A stretch of 64,000 bases of DNA from Vibrio artabrorum. GTDB lineage: Bacteria > Pseudomonadota > Gammaproteobacteria > Enterobacterales > Vibrionaceae. Below the pieces are notes generated by a model. The model was given only the letters and a program-made list of their open reading frames with translations. It was not told the origin of the DNA and searched no databases. The position numbers and the translations under genes are program-made. The stretch spans positions 1,798,001-1,862,000 of the forward strand of contig NZ_AP025458.1 in NCBI RefSeq assembly GCF_024347295.1, given 5' to 3'. Positions within the stretch are counted from its first letter, which is position 1; every line of letters starts with the position of its first letter. Below are positions 1-8,963 of this stretch, one piece after another.

Positions 1-191
1 TATGACTCTTAACACAGAGTAATTCAATCTGATTTTGTAATTTTATTTCACAAATAACGAATCCATAACAAGAATATTCCGAACCGTCTCATCTCAAACT
101 CATACAGGTAATATTTACTTTCAAAATCTAACACTTAAAAACACGGTAAGACATATCGAGACAATTTATCGCGCTCATTTTTTCACTTAAA

Positions 192-205
192 TTGATATAA
201 ATCAT
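192..205 (+). promoter_or_regulatory. FNR-like box upstream of cioAB
   Basis: TTGATATAAATCAT matches the FNR consensus TTGAT-N4-ATCAA at all but the last base. It lies about 120 bases before the cioA start. This suggests oxygen-responsive control of this bd-type oxidase. The rest of positions 1-322 holds no gene that I can support, only AT-rich promoter-like sequence. Confidence 0.5.
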
Positions 206-322
206 GGCCACTGTGGACTTGAATGACCTTTCTTTTTAGCAAACCAATCCAAACCACGGAATATTTCGTAATAAGTTTACATAAACTCTATTTACAACAT
301 AGCCAACTATTGAGGAACCACG

Positions 323-1654
323 ATGTTAGACACCCTCATGCTGTCTCGAATTCAGTTCGCGGCCAATATCAGCTTTCACATTCTTTTTCCTACCATCACG
401 ATAGCCCTAGCTTGGATTTTGGTGTTCTTCAAATGGCGCTATAACCGCACACAAGAGACGGTATGGTTAGACCTTTATTATTTCTGGGTCAAGATCTTCG
501 CATTAACTTTTGCTTTAGGCGTTGTATCGGGTATCACCATGAGCTTTCAGTTTGGAACGAACTGGCCAGGCTTTATGGAAAAAGTCGGTAACGTGGCAGG
601 GCCTCTTTTAGGTTATGAAGTGATGACGGCGTTCTTTATGGAAGCGACCTTTCTTGGCGTCATGCTATTTGGACGAGGACGCGTACCGGAATGGTTCCAT
701 ACATTAGCCACGGTTTTAGTCGCCTTCGGAACCAGTATGTCCGCATTTTGGATTTTGGTGCTTAATAGCTGGATGCATACCCCAAGTGGCTATGAGTTAA
801 TCGGAGGCATTGTTCACGTGACCAGTTGGAAAGAGGTCATTTTGAACCCTTCACTGCCTTACCGGCTCGCCCATACATTATTGGCATCAGCATTAACGGC
901 AAGCTTTCTGATTGCGGGAGTATCGGCTTACCAAGTCATCAAACGGCCCACTCATCGTTCAGCTAAACTCGGTTTAAAGGTCGCTCTCCTGACTGCCGCT
1001 GGCTTCATCCCTATACAAATTTTTATCGGTGATTTACATGGTTTGAATACCTTAAAACATCAGCCGGCTAAAGTGGCCGCGATGGAAGGAGTTTGGGACA
1101 CTCAAAAAGGCGCTCCACTACTGCTATTCGCAGTCCCAAACGAAAAAACACGCAGCAATGATTTGGAATTAGGGATCCCTAAACTCGCGAGCCTGATCTT
1201 AACGCATGAACTGGATGGCGAAATTGTTGGACTTAATGAATTTGCCCCAAACCATCCTCCCGTAAAACCCTTGTTTTTTGGTTTCAGAGTGATGGTTGGC
1301 GTTGGTGTTGTCATGCTAGTGGTCAGTTGGTTTGGAACGGCAAGGTTAGCGCGTAAACAATCACTACCGAAACCTTTTCTATATATCGTATTCGCGATGA
1401 CCTTTTCCGGTTGGGTCGCAACATTAGCGGGCTGGTATGTGACTGAAATTGGCAGACAGCCTTGGCTCGTAAATGGTGTGTTAAGAACGTCGGAAGCCGT
1501 TACTACCGTCGCCAGTAGCAGTGTAATGATATCCCTGACCATGTATTTAGCTATCTACGCCACCTTGTTAGTGGCCTACATTCACACCCTGTTCTATTTA
1601 GCACGCAAAGATATTGGCGCGCATCAAGTAACACAGACAAAACACGAGGTTTAA
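323..1654 (+). CDS. cioA: CioA-type cytochrome bd ubiquinol oxidase subunit I
   Basis: Subunit I of a bd-type quinol oxidase, an inner-membrane enzyme that reduces O2 with electrons from quinol. It has 443 residues with about nine membrane segments. The heme-ligand His19 sits in FHILFPTIT. The conserved SFQFGTNWPGF, GRGRVP and GWYVTEIGRQPW segments are present. The Q loop after the GDLHGLNTLKHQPAK segment is short, without the long insert found in the second CydA of this window (45598-47184). Shortness and the GRGRVP motif place it in the cyanide-insensitive CioA subgroup by family knowledge. The start has a GAGG ribosome site about 8 bases upstream. The gene is followed after 2 bases by subunit II. 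An FNR-like box lies upstream. Confidence 0.93.
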   Translation: MLDTLMLSRIQFAANISFHILFPTITIALAWILVFFKWRYNRTQETVWLDLYYFWVKIFALTFALGVVSGITMSFQFGTNWPGFMEKVGNVAGPLLGYEVMTAFFMEATFLGVMLFGRGRVPEWFHTLATVLVAFGTSMSAFWILVLNSWMHTPSGYELIGGIVHVTSWKEVILNPSLPYRLAHTLLASALTASFLIAGVSAYQVIKRPTHRSAKLGLKVALLTAAGFIPIQIFIGDLHGLNTLKHQPAKVAAMEGVWDTQKGAPLLLFAVPNEKTRSNDLELGIPKLASLILTHELDGEIVGLNEFAPNHPPVKPLFFGFRVMVGVGVVMLVVSWFGTARLARKQSLPKPFLYIVFAMTFSGWVATLAGWYVTEIGRQPWLVNGVLRTSEAVTTVASSSVMISLTMYLAIYATLLVAYIHTLFYLARKDIGAHQVTQTKHEV

Positions 1655-1656
1655 CC

Positions 1657-2649
1657 ATGCTTGATTATCTACCCGAAATATATCTCCTGTTACTTGGGTT
1701 TACTGTCTTTATGTATGCCATTTTAGACGGCTACGACCTGGGTGTTGGCGTACTGCTGCCGAGAGATAATGAAGCTCAACGCGATAGGATGATTGCCTCG
1801 ATTGGCCCTTTTTGGGACGCCAATGAGACTTGGTTAGTACTGGCGGTCGGTATTTTGTTGATCGCCTTTCCTACCGCTCACAGCTTGATTCTGACTGAAC
1901 TCTATATGCCGACAGCAATCATGCTTATCGCTTTGATTATGCGAGGGGTTGCGTTCGATTTTCGCGCTAAAGCGAACGCCGATCACAAGCCTCGTTGGGA
2001 CTGGTGCTTTAAAATAGGATCTTTAGTAACGGCTTTGACACAAGGTTACATGGTCGGCCGCTACATTATGGGCTTTGAACAGAGCAATCAAGCGTTTGGC
2101 TTCGCCTGGTTAAGCGCTCTCTGTGTCACCGCAGCGTACGTTTACATTGGTGGTGCGTGGCTGGTGTTAAAAACCGAAGGTGAATTACAAGCCCGATCTG
2201 CGCGCTGGTCACGGAGAGCCGGCTGGTTGGCCGCATTGGGGATTTTAGCTGTCAGCATTGTCAACCCCATCGTAAATCAACAAGTGGCACAGCGTTGGTT
2301 TAGCTTTCCAGAGATCTTACTGCTCACTCCGATTCCGTTAGTAGTACTGGCAACGATCTTTTTAGTTGATCGTTATTTGCGTCAGGTTCCCGTGGTGGAT
2401 GACCTTGGCGCACGTTGGCCATTTTTTGGGGTAACAGTGATTTTTGCACTGAGCTTTTTAGGCCTTGCTTACAGCTTTTTTCCAGAAGTCGTTCCGGGGA
2501 TCATGACAGCACAAGCCGCCGCCTCTTCGCCTGCAACACTTATCATTGTGGGTTATGGCGTGATGATAGTGATGCCGATGATTTTGCTGTATACCTTTGT
2601 CGTGTATCGTATCTTTAAAGGCAAAGCGACTGAATTAAGCTATAAGTAA
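1657..2649 (+). CDS. cioB: CioB-type cytochrome bd ubiquinol oxidase subunit II
   Basis: Partner subunit of the upstream CioA in the inner membrane. It has 330 residues and is strongly hydrophobic. The N-terminal DGYDLGVGVLLP segment and the GPFWDANETWLV segment are the typical CydB/CioB signatures. The C-terminus ends in a short basic tail. It lies 2 bases after cioA, so the two are co-transcribed. It is shorter than the second CydB here (378 residues), as usual for Cio-type subunit II. I see no CydX-like small-subunit gene after it, since only 135 bases remain before polB. Confidence 0.92.
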   Translation: MLDYLPEIYLLLLGFTVFMYAILDGYDLGVGVLLPRDNEAQRDRMIASIGPFWDANETWLVLAVGILLIAFPTAHSLILTELYMPTAIMLIALIMRGVAFDFRAKANADHKPRWDWCFKIGSLVTALTQGYMVGRYIMGFEQSNQAFGFAWLSALCVTAAYVYIGGAWLVLKTEGELQARSARWSRRAGWLAALGILAVSIVNPIVNQQVAQRWFSFPEILLLTPIPLVVLATIFLVDRYLRQVPVVDDLGARWPFFGVTVIFALSFLGLAYSFFPEVVPGIMTAQAAASSPATLIIVGYGVMIVMPMILLYTFVVYRIFKGKATELSYK

Positions 2650-2661
2650 ACCGAATCCAAC

Positions 2662-2682
2662 GCACCGCTCCATGGGCGGTGC
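2662..2682 (+). terminator. Hairpin after cioAB
   Basis: GCACCGC and GCGGTGC form a perfect 7-bp stem around a 7-base loop, 12 bases after the cioB stop. There is no T tract behind it, so its activity as an intrinsic terminator is doubtful. Confidence 0.4.
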
Positions 2683-2724
2683 GCTAACCATTCAATGGCG
2701 AATTCAAACACAACGCGCAACCGA

Positions 2725-2742
2725 GTGTGCGAAAAAGCACAC
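2725..2742. promoter_or_regulatory. Inverted repeat GTGTGC-N6-GCACAC upstream of polB
   Basis: Perfect 6-bp arms separated by GAAAAA, about 43 bases before the polB start. It could be an operator or an RNA hairpin. It does not match the LexA consensus, and I see no SOS box before polB. Confidence 0.3.
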
Positions 2743-2784
2743 CAAGTGGTAGAATTCGGCTCCCCTGATCAATAGGTTACCACA

Positions 2785-5148
2785 TTGGATATTCAGCAAG
2801 GCTTTGTGCTCACAAGACAATCGAGAGATTTTTCAGGGCGTACACAAATCGATTTATGGCTCAGTACCCCTCAAGGTCCCACTCTACTGAGTATCCAAGA
2901 TGAGAAACCGGTATTTTTTATCGCCCAATCTGATGTACAAGCCTGTCGAGCCATTGCAGAAAAGGAAGCGATTGACTGTCAATTTAAATCTTTAGAACTT
3001 GTCACTTTTGAGCAGACGCCTCTGGCCGCGTGCTACACATCTCTGTCGAGAAGTAGCTTTGGTTTAGCGCAAGCCTTTCACAACCAAGAAATCCAAACCT
3101 TTGAAAGCGATATTCGACTCGCCGATCGATTCTTGATGGAACGTTTTATCAAGGGCAGTATTGAGTTCACTGGATCTGCTGTACAAAAAAATCAGCATCG
3201 TCGAGTCTCAAAGGTAAAATGCCGAGCGGGTGACTACCTACCCTATCTATCAGTGGTCTCGCTTGATATTGAGTGTTCAGAAAAAGGCGTGCTTTATTCA
3301 ATTGGCCTAGACAGCCCGATGGATAACCGAGTGATCATGGTCGGCGAAGCACAACCCGCTGAAACGAATATCCAATGGGTTGCCAACGAGAAAGCGCTAC
3401 TCGAAGCTATGATAGCTTGGTTCTCTGAATTTGATCCTGACATCATCATTGGTTGGAACGTTATCGACTTCGATTTTAGGCTGCTGCACAAACGTTCAGA
3501 CTGGAACGAAGTGAAGCTCAACATCGGCAGAGACAACCAACCGAGCTTTTTTCGCAGTTCCGCGCAAAATCAGCAAGGCTTTATCACGATTCCGGGGCGC
3601 GTTGTCTTGGATGGTATCGATATGCTTAAGACTGCGACCTACCACTTCCGTTCTTGGTCACTTGAATCGGTATCGCAAGAACTGCTTGGTGAAGGCAAAG
3701 ACATCCATAACGTGCACGACCGTATGGATGAGATAAACCGAATGTTTAAGTTCGACAAACCTTCACTCGCTAAGTACAACCTTCAAGATTGTGTGCTAGT
3801 CAACCGCATCTTCGAGCACACTCATCTACTCGACTTCGCGATTGAGCGATCTCGATTAACCGGTGTCGAGCTGGATCGGGTTGGTGGCTCTGTTGCAGCC
3901 TTTACGAACTTATATCTGCCCCAAATCCACAGAGCGGGTTATGTCGCACCGAACTTAGAGCCGGAGAATTGGATGGCGAGCCCCGGCGGTTATGTGATGG
4001 ATTCAATTCCCAACTTATACGACTCGGTGTTGGTACTCGACTTTAAGAGCCTGTACCCATCAATCATTCGCTCGTTTCTCATAGACCCTATGGGACTCAT
4101 TGAAGGCTTAAAGTTGGAACTGGGGCCAGCAGACAACCAAGCCGTTGAAGGATTTCGAGGGGGGCAGTTTCACCGCACTAAACACTTCTTACCCGAGATG
4201 ATTGAAAATCTATGGGCTGCACGAGATGTGGCGAAGAAGAACAACGAAAAGGCATTCTCTCAGGCGATTAAGATCATCATGAACTCATTCTATGGTGTGT
4301 TAGGTTCGTCTGGCTGTCGTTTCTTTGATACCCGATTGGCGTCTTCGATTACCATGCGCGGGCATGAGATCATGAAACAAACCAAAGTTCTGATAGAAGA
4401 TAAAGGCTATCAAGTGATTTACGGCGACACCGATTCAACCTTCGTGTCTCTGAACGGCCGTTATGACCAGCAAAAAGCCGATAAGATCGGGAATGAACTG
4501 GTCGCTTACATCAACGATTGGTGGGCGAATCACTTAAAAGAGGCCCACAACTTAACTTCTATCCTCGAATTGGAATATGAGACTCACTATCGCAAATTTC
4601 TCATGCCGACGATTAGAGGTTCAGAAACAGGTTCAAAGAAACGTTATGCGGGATTAATCAATCAAGGTGACCAAGAGAAGATCATCTTTAAAGGGCTTGA
4701 GAGTGCACGCACCGATTGGACCCCTCTCGCCCAGCAATTCCAACAAACCTTGTATGAGATGGTTTTTCACGATCAAGATCCTAGTGATTACGTTAGACGG
4801 TTTGTTGATGAAACCTCTGCAGGCAAACATGATGATTTATTGGTGTACCAAAAGCGCTTACGCCGCAAATTACACGAATACCAAAAGAACATTCCGCCGC
4901 AGGTTCGCGCAGCTCGTATGGCCGACGAGATAAATACTCAGTTAGGACGCCCTCTTCAATATCAAAACAAAGGACGTATTGAGTATTTGATTACTCTGAG
5001 TGGTCCTGAGCCCAAGGAGTATTTAAAGAGTGGTATCGATTATCAGCACTATATCGACAAGCAGATCAAACCGGTCGCAGAGGCAATCCTACCCTTCATC
5101 GGTTTAGATTTTGAAAGAGTCAGTGGGCAGCAGTTGGGGCTGTTCTAA
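2785..5148 (+). CDS. polB: DNA polymerase II (family B)
   Basis: Replicative-type repair polymerase with 3'-5' proofreading, used for restart and lesion tolerance. At 787 residues it is close to the E. coli enzyme. Exonuclease motifs are visible: SLDIECSEKG (Exo I, D-x-E), GWNVIDFDFRLL (Exo II) and YNLQDC (Exo III). Polymerase motifs follow: DFKSLYPSII (A), KIIMNSFYGVLG (B) and YGDTDSTFV (C, two catalytic Asp). The start is TTG at 2785, since no ATG or GTG fits the family N-terminus (GFVLTRQSRDF), and the ribosome site is weak. In E. coli the gene is LexA-controlled. I could not find a LexA box here. It is convergent with the next gene, with a shared terminator between them. Confidence 0.96.
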   Translation: MDIQQGFVLTRQSRDFSGRTQIDLWLSTPQGPTLLSIQDEKPVFFIAQSDVQACRAIAEKEAIDCQFKSLELVTFEQTPLAACYTSLSRSSFGLAQAFHNQEIQTFESDIRLADRFLMERFIKGSIEFTGSAVQKNQHRRVSKVKCRAGDYLPYLSVVSLDIECSEKGVLYSIGLDSPMDNRVIMVGEAQPAETNIQWVANEKALLEAMIAWFSEFDPDIIIGWNVIDFDFRLLHKRSDWNEVKLNIGRDNQPSFFRSSAQNQQGFITIPGRVVLDGIDMLKTATYHFRSWSLESVSQELLGEGKDIHNVHDRMDEINRMFKFDKPSLAKYNLQDCVLVNRIFEHTHLLDFAIERSRLTGVELDRVGGSVAAFTNLYLPQIHRAGYVAPNLEPENWMASPGGYVMDSIPNLYDSVLVLDFKSLYPSIIRSFLIDPMGLIEGLKLELGPADNQAVEGFRGGQFHRTKHFLPEMIENLWAARDVAKKNNEKAFSQAIKIIMNSFYGVLGSSGCRFFDTRLASSITMRGHEIMKQTKVLIEDKGYQVIYGDTDSTFVSLNGRYDQQKADKIGNELVAYINDWWANHLKEAHNLTSILELEYETHYRKFLMPTIRGSETGSKKRYAGLINQGDQEKIIFKGLESARTDWTPLAQQFQQTLYEMVFHDQDPSDYVRRFVDETSAGKHDDLLVYQKRLRRKLHEYQKNIPPQVRAARMADEINTQLGRPLQYQNKGRIEYLITLSGPEPKEYLKSGIDYQHYIDKQIKPVAEAILPFIGLDFERVSGQQLGLF

Positions 5149-5174
5149 CACTTTACTCAATATACTCATTAAAC

Positions 5175-5214
5175 AAAAAAGCAGAGACATGCTCCTCCGC
5201 ACGCTCTGCTTTTT
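5175..5214. terminator. Bidirectional terminator between polB and the nucleotidyltransferase gene
   Basis: GCAGAG (5181-5186) pairs with CTCTGC (5204-5209). The stem is flanked by an A run on the left and a T run on the right, so it can terminate both convergent genes. Confidence 0.65.
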
Positions 5215-5240
5215 AGTATCAATTGATCGGTTATCAATCT

Positions 5241-6008
5241 CTATCCGATTCTGAACTCGGTTTTCTGGTACTGCTTAACCAACCATTCGCCAAATCCATC
5301 CAGAATGCCAATCACTGAACGTTTAGGAATGGGACGACCTGAAAGTAAAATGCCCAGCCTTTGGATTTCGACTTCTCTGTCCGGGTGATATTTCAAGAAC
5401 TGCTGACCACATTCGACCGGATCATCAAACCAATATTTATCACGGTACATCACCAACGAGTAGCTCGCTCGCAAAAGCTTCTTAGCGATAATCACCTGTG
5501 CAGCGACCTGCTGTTCTGGCGTTGTCGCTCGTGCAATTTTGTTGCGATACACGGCTAACCAGTTTTCCACATCCATATTCCAATGCTTAGCGATTTCCCA
5601 ACTAGTTTCAAAATCACCATAGCAATCCGATAAGTCTTCACCATATACACACACGGCTAAATGCTTAAGCATAAACCCCCAAGTAAAGATGTTGTCAAAA
5701 TCGACTATCTCACTCACCAATGTCGTTTTTATTGCAACCTGAGTGACCTGCGGAAAGCTCTTTTGAAAGCGCCACTTAATGGTGTTCAATAATGTGGTGC
5801 GTTGGTCGGGGAAAGGACGATGAGTCACCACAATCACATCAAGATTAGAACGAGCGACCACAGCTTGCTTACGTGCCACGCTGCCATAGATATAGACACT
5901 GTGCAAATTAGAGCCTAACCCCCCCTTCAGAAAGGTGATCAGATCGTTAACTACAGGTTGAAATTCAGATTGAAAAGGCTGTGTTGGATCAATAATGGGT
6001 AACTGCAT
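5241..6008 (-). CDS. Nucleotidyltransferase-domain protein with helical C-terminus
   Basis: A 255-residue protein. The N-terminal third has the Pol-beta-like nucleotidyltransferase signature VYIYGSVARKQAV followed by SNLDVIVV. In active family members the second part reads S-D-x-D. Here the first metal-binding Asp is Asn, so activity is uncertain. The C-terminal half is predicted helical and has no motif I recognise. It resembles the general layout of stand-alone aminoglycoside-type or MNT nucleotidyltransferases. No HEPN partner gene lies beside it, so a toxin-antitoxin pair is not supported. It is transcribed alone, convergent with polB. The substrate is unknown. Confidence 0.7.
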   Translation of the reverse strand: MQLPIIDPTQPFQSEFQPVVNDLITFLKGGLGSNLHSVYIYGSVARKQAVVARSNLDVIVVTHRPFPDQRTTLLNTIKWRFQKSFPQVTQVAIKTTLVSEIVDFDNIFTWGFMLKHLAVCVYGEDLSDCYGDFETSWEIAKHWNMDVENWLAVYRNKIARATTPEQQVAAQVIIAKKLLRASYSLVMYRDKYWFDDPVECGQQFLKYHPDREVEIQRLGILLSGRPIPKRSVIGILDGFGEWLVKQYQKTEFRIG

Positions 6009-6107
6009 AGGTCGTTTCGGTAAATAAAATAATGATTTAACTATAACGCTATGATCGCCTAGGTGACTTTATGATTCAAGCTATTCCTATTTATAGCATC
6101 TCCGAGA

Positions 6108-6113
6108 TATAAT
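6108..6113 (+). promoter_or_regulatory. -10 element before efpL
   Basis: A perfect TATAAT lies 33 bases before the efpL start. No good -35 hexamer is visible at the usual spacing. This is the likely promoter of efpL-yciU. Confidence 0.45.
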
Positions 6114-6145
6114 CAGCGGATAGACCCACTAAGGACAAACACAAA

Positions 6146-6715
6146 ATGCCTAGAGCAAGTGAAATTAAAAAAGGTTTTGCGATCGACGTTGATGGTAAAA
6201 CAGTACTCGTTAAAGATATCGAAGTAACAACACCAGGTGGCCGTGGCGGTCAAAAGATTTACCGTTTCCGTGGTAGCGATGTCGCCACTGGCGTTAAAAC
6301 AGAAGTTCGCCACAAGGCTGACGAGATCGTTGAAACGATTGAAGTCACTAAGCGCGCTGTCATGTTCTCTTACGTCGATGGCAACGAGTACATCTTTATG
6401 GACAACGAAGACTACACACAGTTTATCTTCAACGGTGAAACGATCGAAGACGAACTGCTGTTCATCAACGAAGAGACCCAAGGTGTGTACGCAATTCTTA
6501 TCGATGGTAACGCGGCAACTCTTGAGCTTCCTTCTTCTGTTGAACTTGTTATCGAAGAAACTGACCCTTCAATCAAAGGTGCATCAGCGTCTGCTCGTAC
6601 TAAGCCAGCTCGTCTGTCTACAGGCCTTACTGTTCAAGTTCCTGAGTACATCGCAACTGGCGACAAAGTTGTTGTGAACACAGCTGAACGTAAATACATG
6701 AACCGCGCAAGCTAA
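6146..6715 (+). CDS. efpL: Elongation factor P-like protein EfpL (YeiP)
   Basis: Translation factor paralogous to EF-P that helps ribosomes through polyproline-type stalls. It has 189 residues with the three-domain EF-P fold. The N-terminal KOW-like domain carries the loop TPGGRGGQ, with Arg33 at the tip. EfpL proteins have Arg there, where EF-P has a modified Lys, so this is EfpL and not EF-P. The C-terminal OB domain ends with TGDKVVVNTAERKYMNRAS. The promoter -10 lies just upstream. The DUF440 gene yciU follows 10 bases downstream and is probably co-transcribed. Confidence 0.93.
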   Translation: MPRASEIKKGFAIDVDGKTVLVKDIEVTTPGGRGGQKIYRFRGSDVATGVKTEVRHKADEIVETIEVTKRAVMFSYVDGNEYIFMDNEDYTQFIFNGETIEDELLFINEETQGVYAILIDGNAATLELPSSVELVIEETDPSIKGASASARTKPARLSTGLTVQVPEYIATGDKVVVNTAERKYMNRAS

Positions 6716-6725
6716 GATATTGATT

Positions 6726-7055
6726 ATGACCGAAGCTAACAACCTAATCTCTTACGACGATGCTATTGATACTGCATACGACATCTTTCTAGAGATGGCG
6801 CCTGATAACCTTGAACCTGCAGACGTAATCTTATTTACGGCTCAGTTTGAAGATCGTGGCGCAGCAGAACTTGTTGAAACTGGTGACGATTGGGTTGAAC
6901 ATGTTGGCTTTGACGTCGACAAAACGATCTACGCTGAAGTACGCATTGGTCTTGTCAATGAAGCTGACGATGTCTTAGATGACGTATTCGCTCGTCTGCT
7001 GATCAGCCGAGACCCTGAACATAAGTTCTGTCACATGTTGTGGAAACGCGACTAG
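6726..7055 (+). CDS. yciU: YciU/DUF440 family acidic protein (putative dsDNA mimic)
   Basis: A 109-residue, very acidic protein. The body SYDDAIDTAYDIFLEMAPD, PADVILFTAQFEDRGAAEL, DDWVEHVGFDVD and the C-terminal CHMLWKRD match the YciU/HI1450 family. That family was proposed from structure to mimic double-stranded DNA, and the partner in the cell is not settled. I chose the ATG at 6726 over the in-frame TTG six bases upstream, because the family starts close to this point. It is co-directional with efpL and followed by a strong terminator. Confidence 0.88.
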   Translation: MTEANNLISYDDAIDTAYDIFLEMAPDNLEPADVILFTAQFEDRGAAELVETGDDWVEHVGFDVDKTIYAEVRIGLVNEADDVLDDVFARLLISRDPEHKFCHMLWKRD

Positions 7056-7065
7056 GCTCTTCTCA

Positions 7066-7096
7066 AACCAGCTCAGACTACTGAGCTGGTTTTTTT
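7066..7096 (+). terminator. Intrinsic terminator after efpL-yciU
   Basis: AACCAGCTCAG pairs with CTGAGCTGGTT around the loop ACTA, followed by T residues to 7096. It is a textbook rho-independent terminator. Confidence 0.9.
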
Positions 7097-7144
7097 ACGA
7101 CTTGATAGCCTCATCACTTTACCAAACAGTAACTCTACAAAATT

Positions 7145-7636
7145 ATGACCAAAGCAAAAACCGATACCTTATCCAAGGGCTATGCCTGTGTTGGATTAGT
7201 CAATCCCAAAACGCCTGAAAATGTTGGCTCAGTAATGCGCGCGGCTGGTTGCTACGGAGTAAACTCTGTATTTTATACGGGTACCCGTTATGATCACGCT
7301 CGACAGTTCCATACCGACACCAAAGAAAAGCACCTTGAATTACCATTAATCGGTGTGGAAGACTTGAAAGATATTATTCCGGTTGGCTGTGTACCTATTG
7401 CCGTTGACTTGATAGAAGGTGCGAAACCACTGCCTGATTATAAGCACCCACCACGTGCTTTTTATATCTTTGGCCCAGAAGATGGGACGTTGAAAAAAGA
7501 GATCACAGATTTCTGTCGTGAAACCATCTACGTCCCAACCAATGGTTGCATGAACCTTGCAGCGGCGGTCAATGTTATTCTGTACGACCGAATGGCAAAA
7601 GGTGATAACTTCTCTAATCATTTGAAAGTGACCTAA
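7145..7636 (+). CDS. TrmH/SpoU-family RNA 2'-O-methyltransferase
   Basis: A 163-residue SPOUT methyltransferase that uses SAM. Motif 1 is NPKTPENVGSVMRAAG (conserved Asn and Arg), motif 2 is FGPEDGTL, and motif 3 is VPTNGCMNLAAAVNVILYDR, which forms the SAM-binding knot. There is no N-terminal substrate-binding extension, so the target RNA (tRNA or rRNA) cannot be named. It does not match TrmL or TrmJ closely enough to use those names. It is a single gene between two terminators, convergent with rluB. Confidence 0.85.
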   Translation: MTKAKTDTLSKGYACVGLVNPKTPENVGSVMRAAGCYGVNSVFYTGTRYDHARQFHTDTKEKHLELPLIGVEDLKDIIPVGCVPIAVDLIEGAKPLPDYKHPPRAFYIFGPEDGTLKKEITDFCRETIYVPTNGCMNLAAAVNVILYDRMAKGDNFSNHLKVT

Positions 7637-7693
7637 CCTACTCGTTAGGCACTTCCATATGATGTGAATAACACCATATTCTAGATAGAAAAA

Positions 7694-7718
7694 AACCTGC
7701 TCAGTCAGCAGGTTTTTT
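7694..7718. terminator. Bidirectional terminator between the SPOUT gene and rluB
   Basis: AACCTGC (7694-7700) pairs with GCAGGTT (7708-7714). It has an A run on the left and a T run on the right, which serves both convergent genes. Confidence 0.85.
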
Positions 7719-7769
7719 AGTATTCAGTGCTTTTAGCGAATCAAGCTTTAAGCATAACAACTTAAGTCA

Positions 7770-8804
7770 TTACTGACGTGTTCTTGGCTTAGCCGGTTTA
7801 GCTGGACGACCGTTGTTCAGTTTAGGCTTGCTTTTGTTAGCCTGAGGTTTGCCTTTGTTTGCAGCTGGAGCGCTACGACCTGAATCCGGTGTTGTCGTAC
7901 CGCGAGTTGCAGGCTTCTTGCGTTTAGTTTGGTTGCTACGGCCTTTTGGTGCGTTTGCACGCTCTTCGTGACGCTTAACAGCGCGACGAATTTTTTGGCT
8001 ACGAGAACGCTCACGCTTACGAGAAGTGTTTGAAGGATCAAGATCCAACAGTGTCTCTTTCTCAGGCTTAAGCTCAACAAGCTCACGCAGGTAGTTAACT
8101 TCTTGTAGATCGAGCTCTTTCCAACCGCCACGAGGCAGTTTCTTATCAAGGTAGATATCACCGTAACGGACACGTTTCAGGCGACTTACTGTCGTTTCTT
8201 GAGATTCCCAAAGACGACGAACCTCACGGTTACGACCTTCGTTAATCGCTACGTAGAAAGTATGGTTCATACCTTCGCCACCAGCGTAAACCACATCTTC
8301 GAAGCGCGCCATGCCGTCTTCCAGTTGCACACCGCGAGTAACGTTTTTAACTTTCTGCTCAGTCACTTCACCGAATACACGTACCAAGTACTCACGCTCA
8401 ACCTGACGGCTTGGGTGCATTAGACGGTTTGCAAGCTCACCATCAGTCGTGAACAGCAAAAGGCCTGATGTGTTTGCATCAAGACGACCCACTGAAATCC
8501 AACGAGAACCACGGATCTTAGGTAGACGATCGAAAACAGTACGGCGACCTTCAGGATCGTGGCGAGTACACAGCTCACCTTCAGGTTTGTAGTAAGCAAG
8601 CACACGACAAACCACTTCTTCAGAAGCCTTGCCTGAAACAGTGTGGCCATCGATACGGATCACTGAGTTCTCGTCTTCAAGACGCTCGCCCAGTTTCGCA
8701 ACTTGACCGTTAACACTTACACGACCAGATTTGATCAAACCTTCTAGTTCACGGCGAGAACCGTGACCAGCTCGCGCTAGAACCTTCTGTAATTTTTCGC
8801 TCAT
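7770..8804 (-). CDS. rluB: 23S rRNA pseudouridine(2605) synthase RluB
   Basis: Makes pseudouridine in 23S rRNA at the position equivalent to E. coli 2605. It has 344 residues. An S4 RNA-binding domain spans about residues 2-60 ([20 protein letters not shown]). The RsuA-type catalytic domain contains [17 protein letters not shown] with catalytic Asp109. A long Lys/Arg/Pro-rich disordered tail (from about residue 245) is typical of marine RluB proteins. It is last in the minus-strand group rnm-yciO-rluB. The 160-base gap before it contains a CGCGACC/GGTCGCG hairpin (8855-8875) without a T tract. Confidence 0.93.
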   Translation of the reverse strand: MSEKLQKVLARAGHGSRRELEGLIKSGRVSVNGQVAKLGERLEDENSVIRIDGHTVSGKASEEVVCRVLAYYKPEGELCTRHDPEGRRTVFDRLPKIRGSRWISVGRLDANTSGLLLFTTDGELANRLMHPSRQVEREYLVRVFGEVTEQKVKNVTRGVQLEDGMARFEDVVYAGGEGMNHTFYVAINEGRNREVRRLWESQETTVSRLKRVRYGDIYLDKKLPRGGWKELDLQEVNYLRELVELKPEKETLLDLDPSNTSRKRERSRSQKIRRAVKRHEERANAPKGRSNQTKRKKPATRGTTTPDSGRSAPAANKGKPQANKSKPKLNNGRPAKPAKPRTRQ

Positions 8805-8963
8805 TTACTCTTTTCTACCTAATTGTCGTCTTCACAGACGTCGAATGAATTTTTCGCGACCAAATCGCGGTCGCGTATTATGGCAAAAAAAACACCCAAA
8901 AGCACTTGTTATTTACCGTGGCAGGTTTGCAGTATCGTTACAGACTGTTAATCAATAAAGCGA

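Noticed and set aside
1102..1542. Minus-strand ORF inside cioA
   Set aside because: It lies wholly within a clear membrane-protein gene and has no similarity of its own.
2650..2784. SOS (LexA) box before polB
   Set aside because: No CTG-N10-CAG match was found in the gap despite the E. coli precedent.
8855..8875. Hairpin between yciO and rluB as a terminator
   Set aside because: The stem is good but no T tract follows on either strand, so it is more likely a leader structure.
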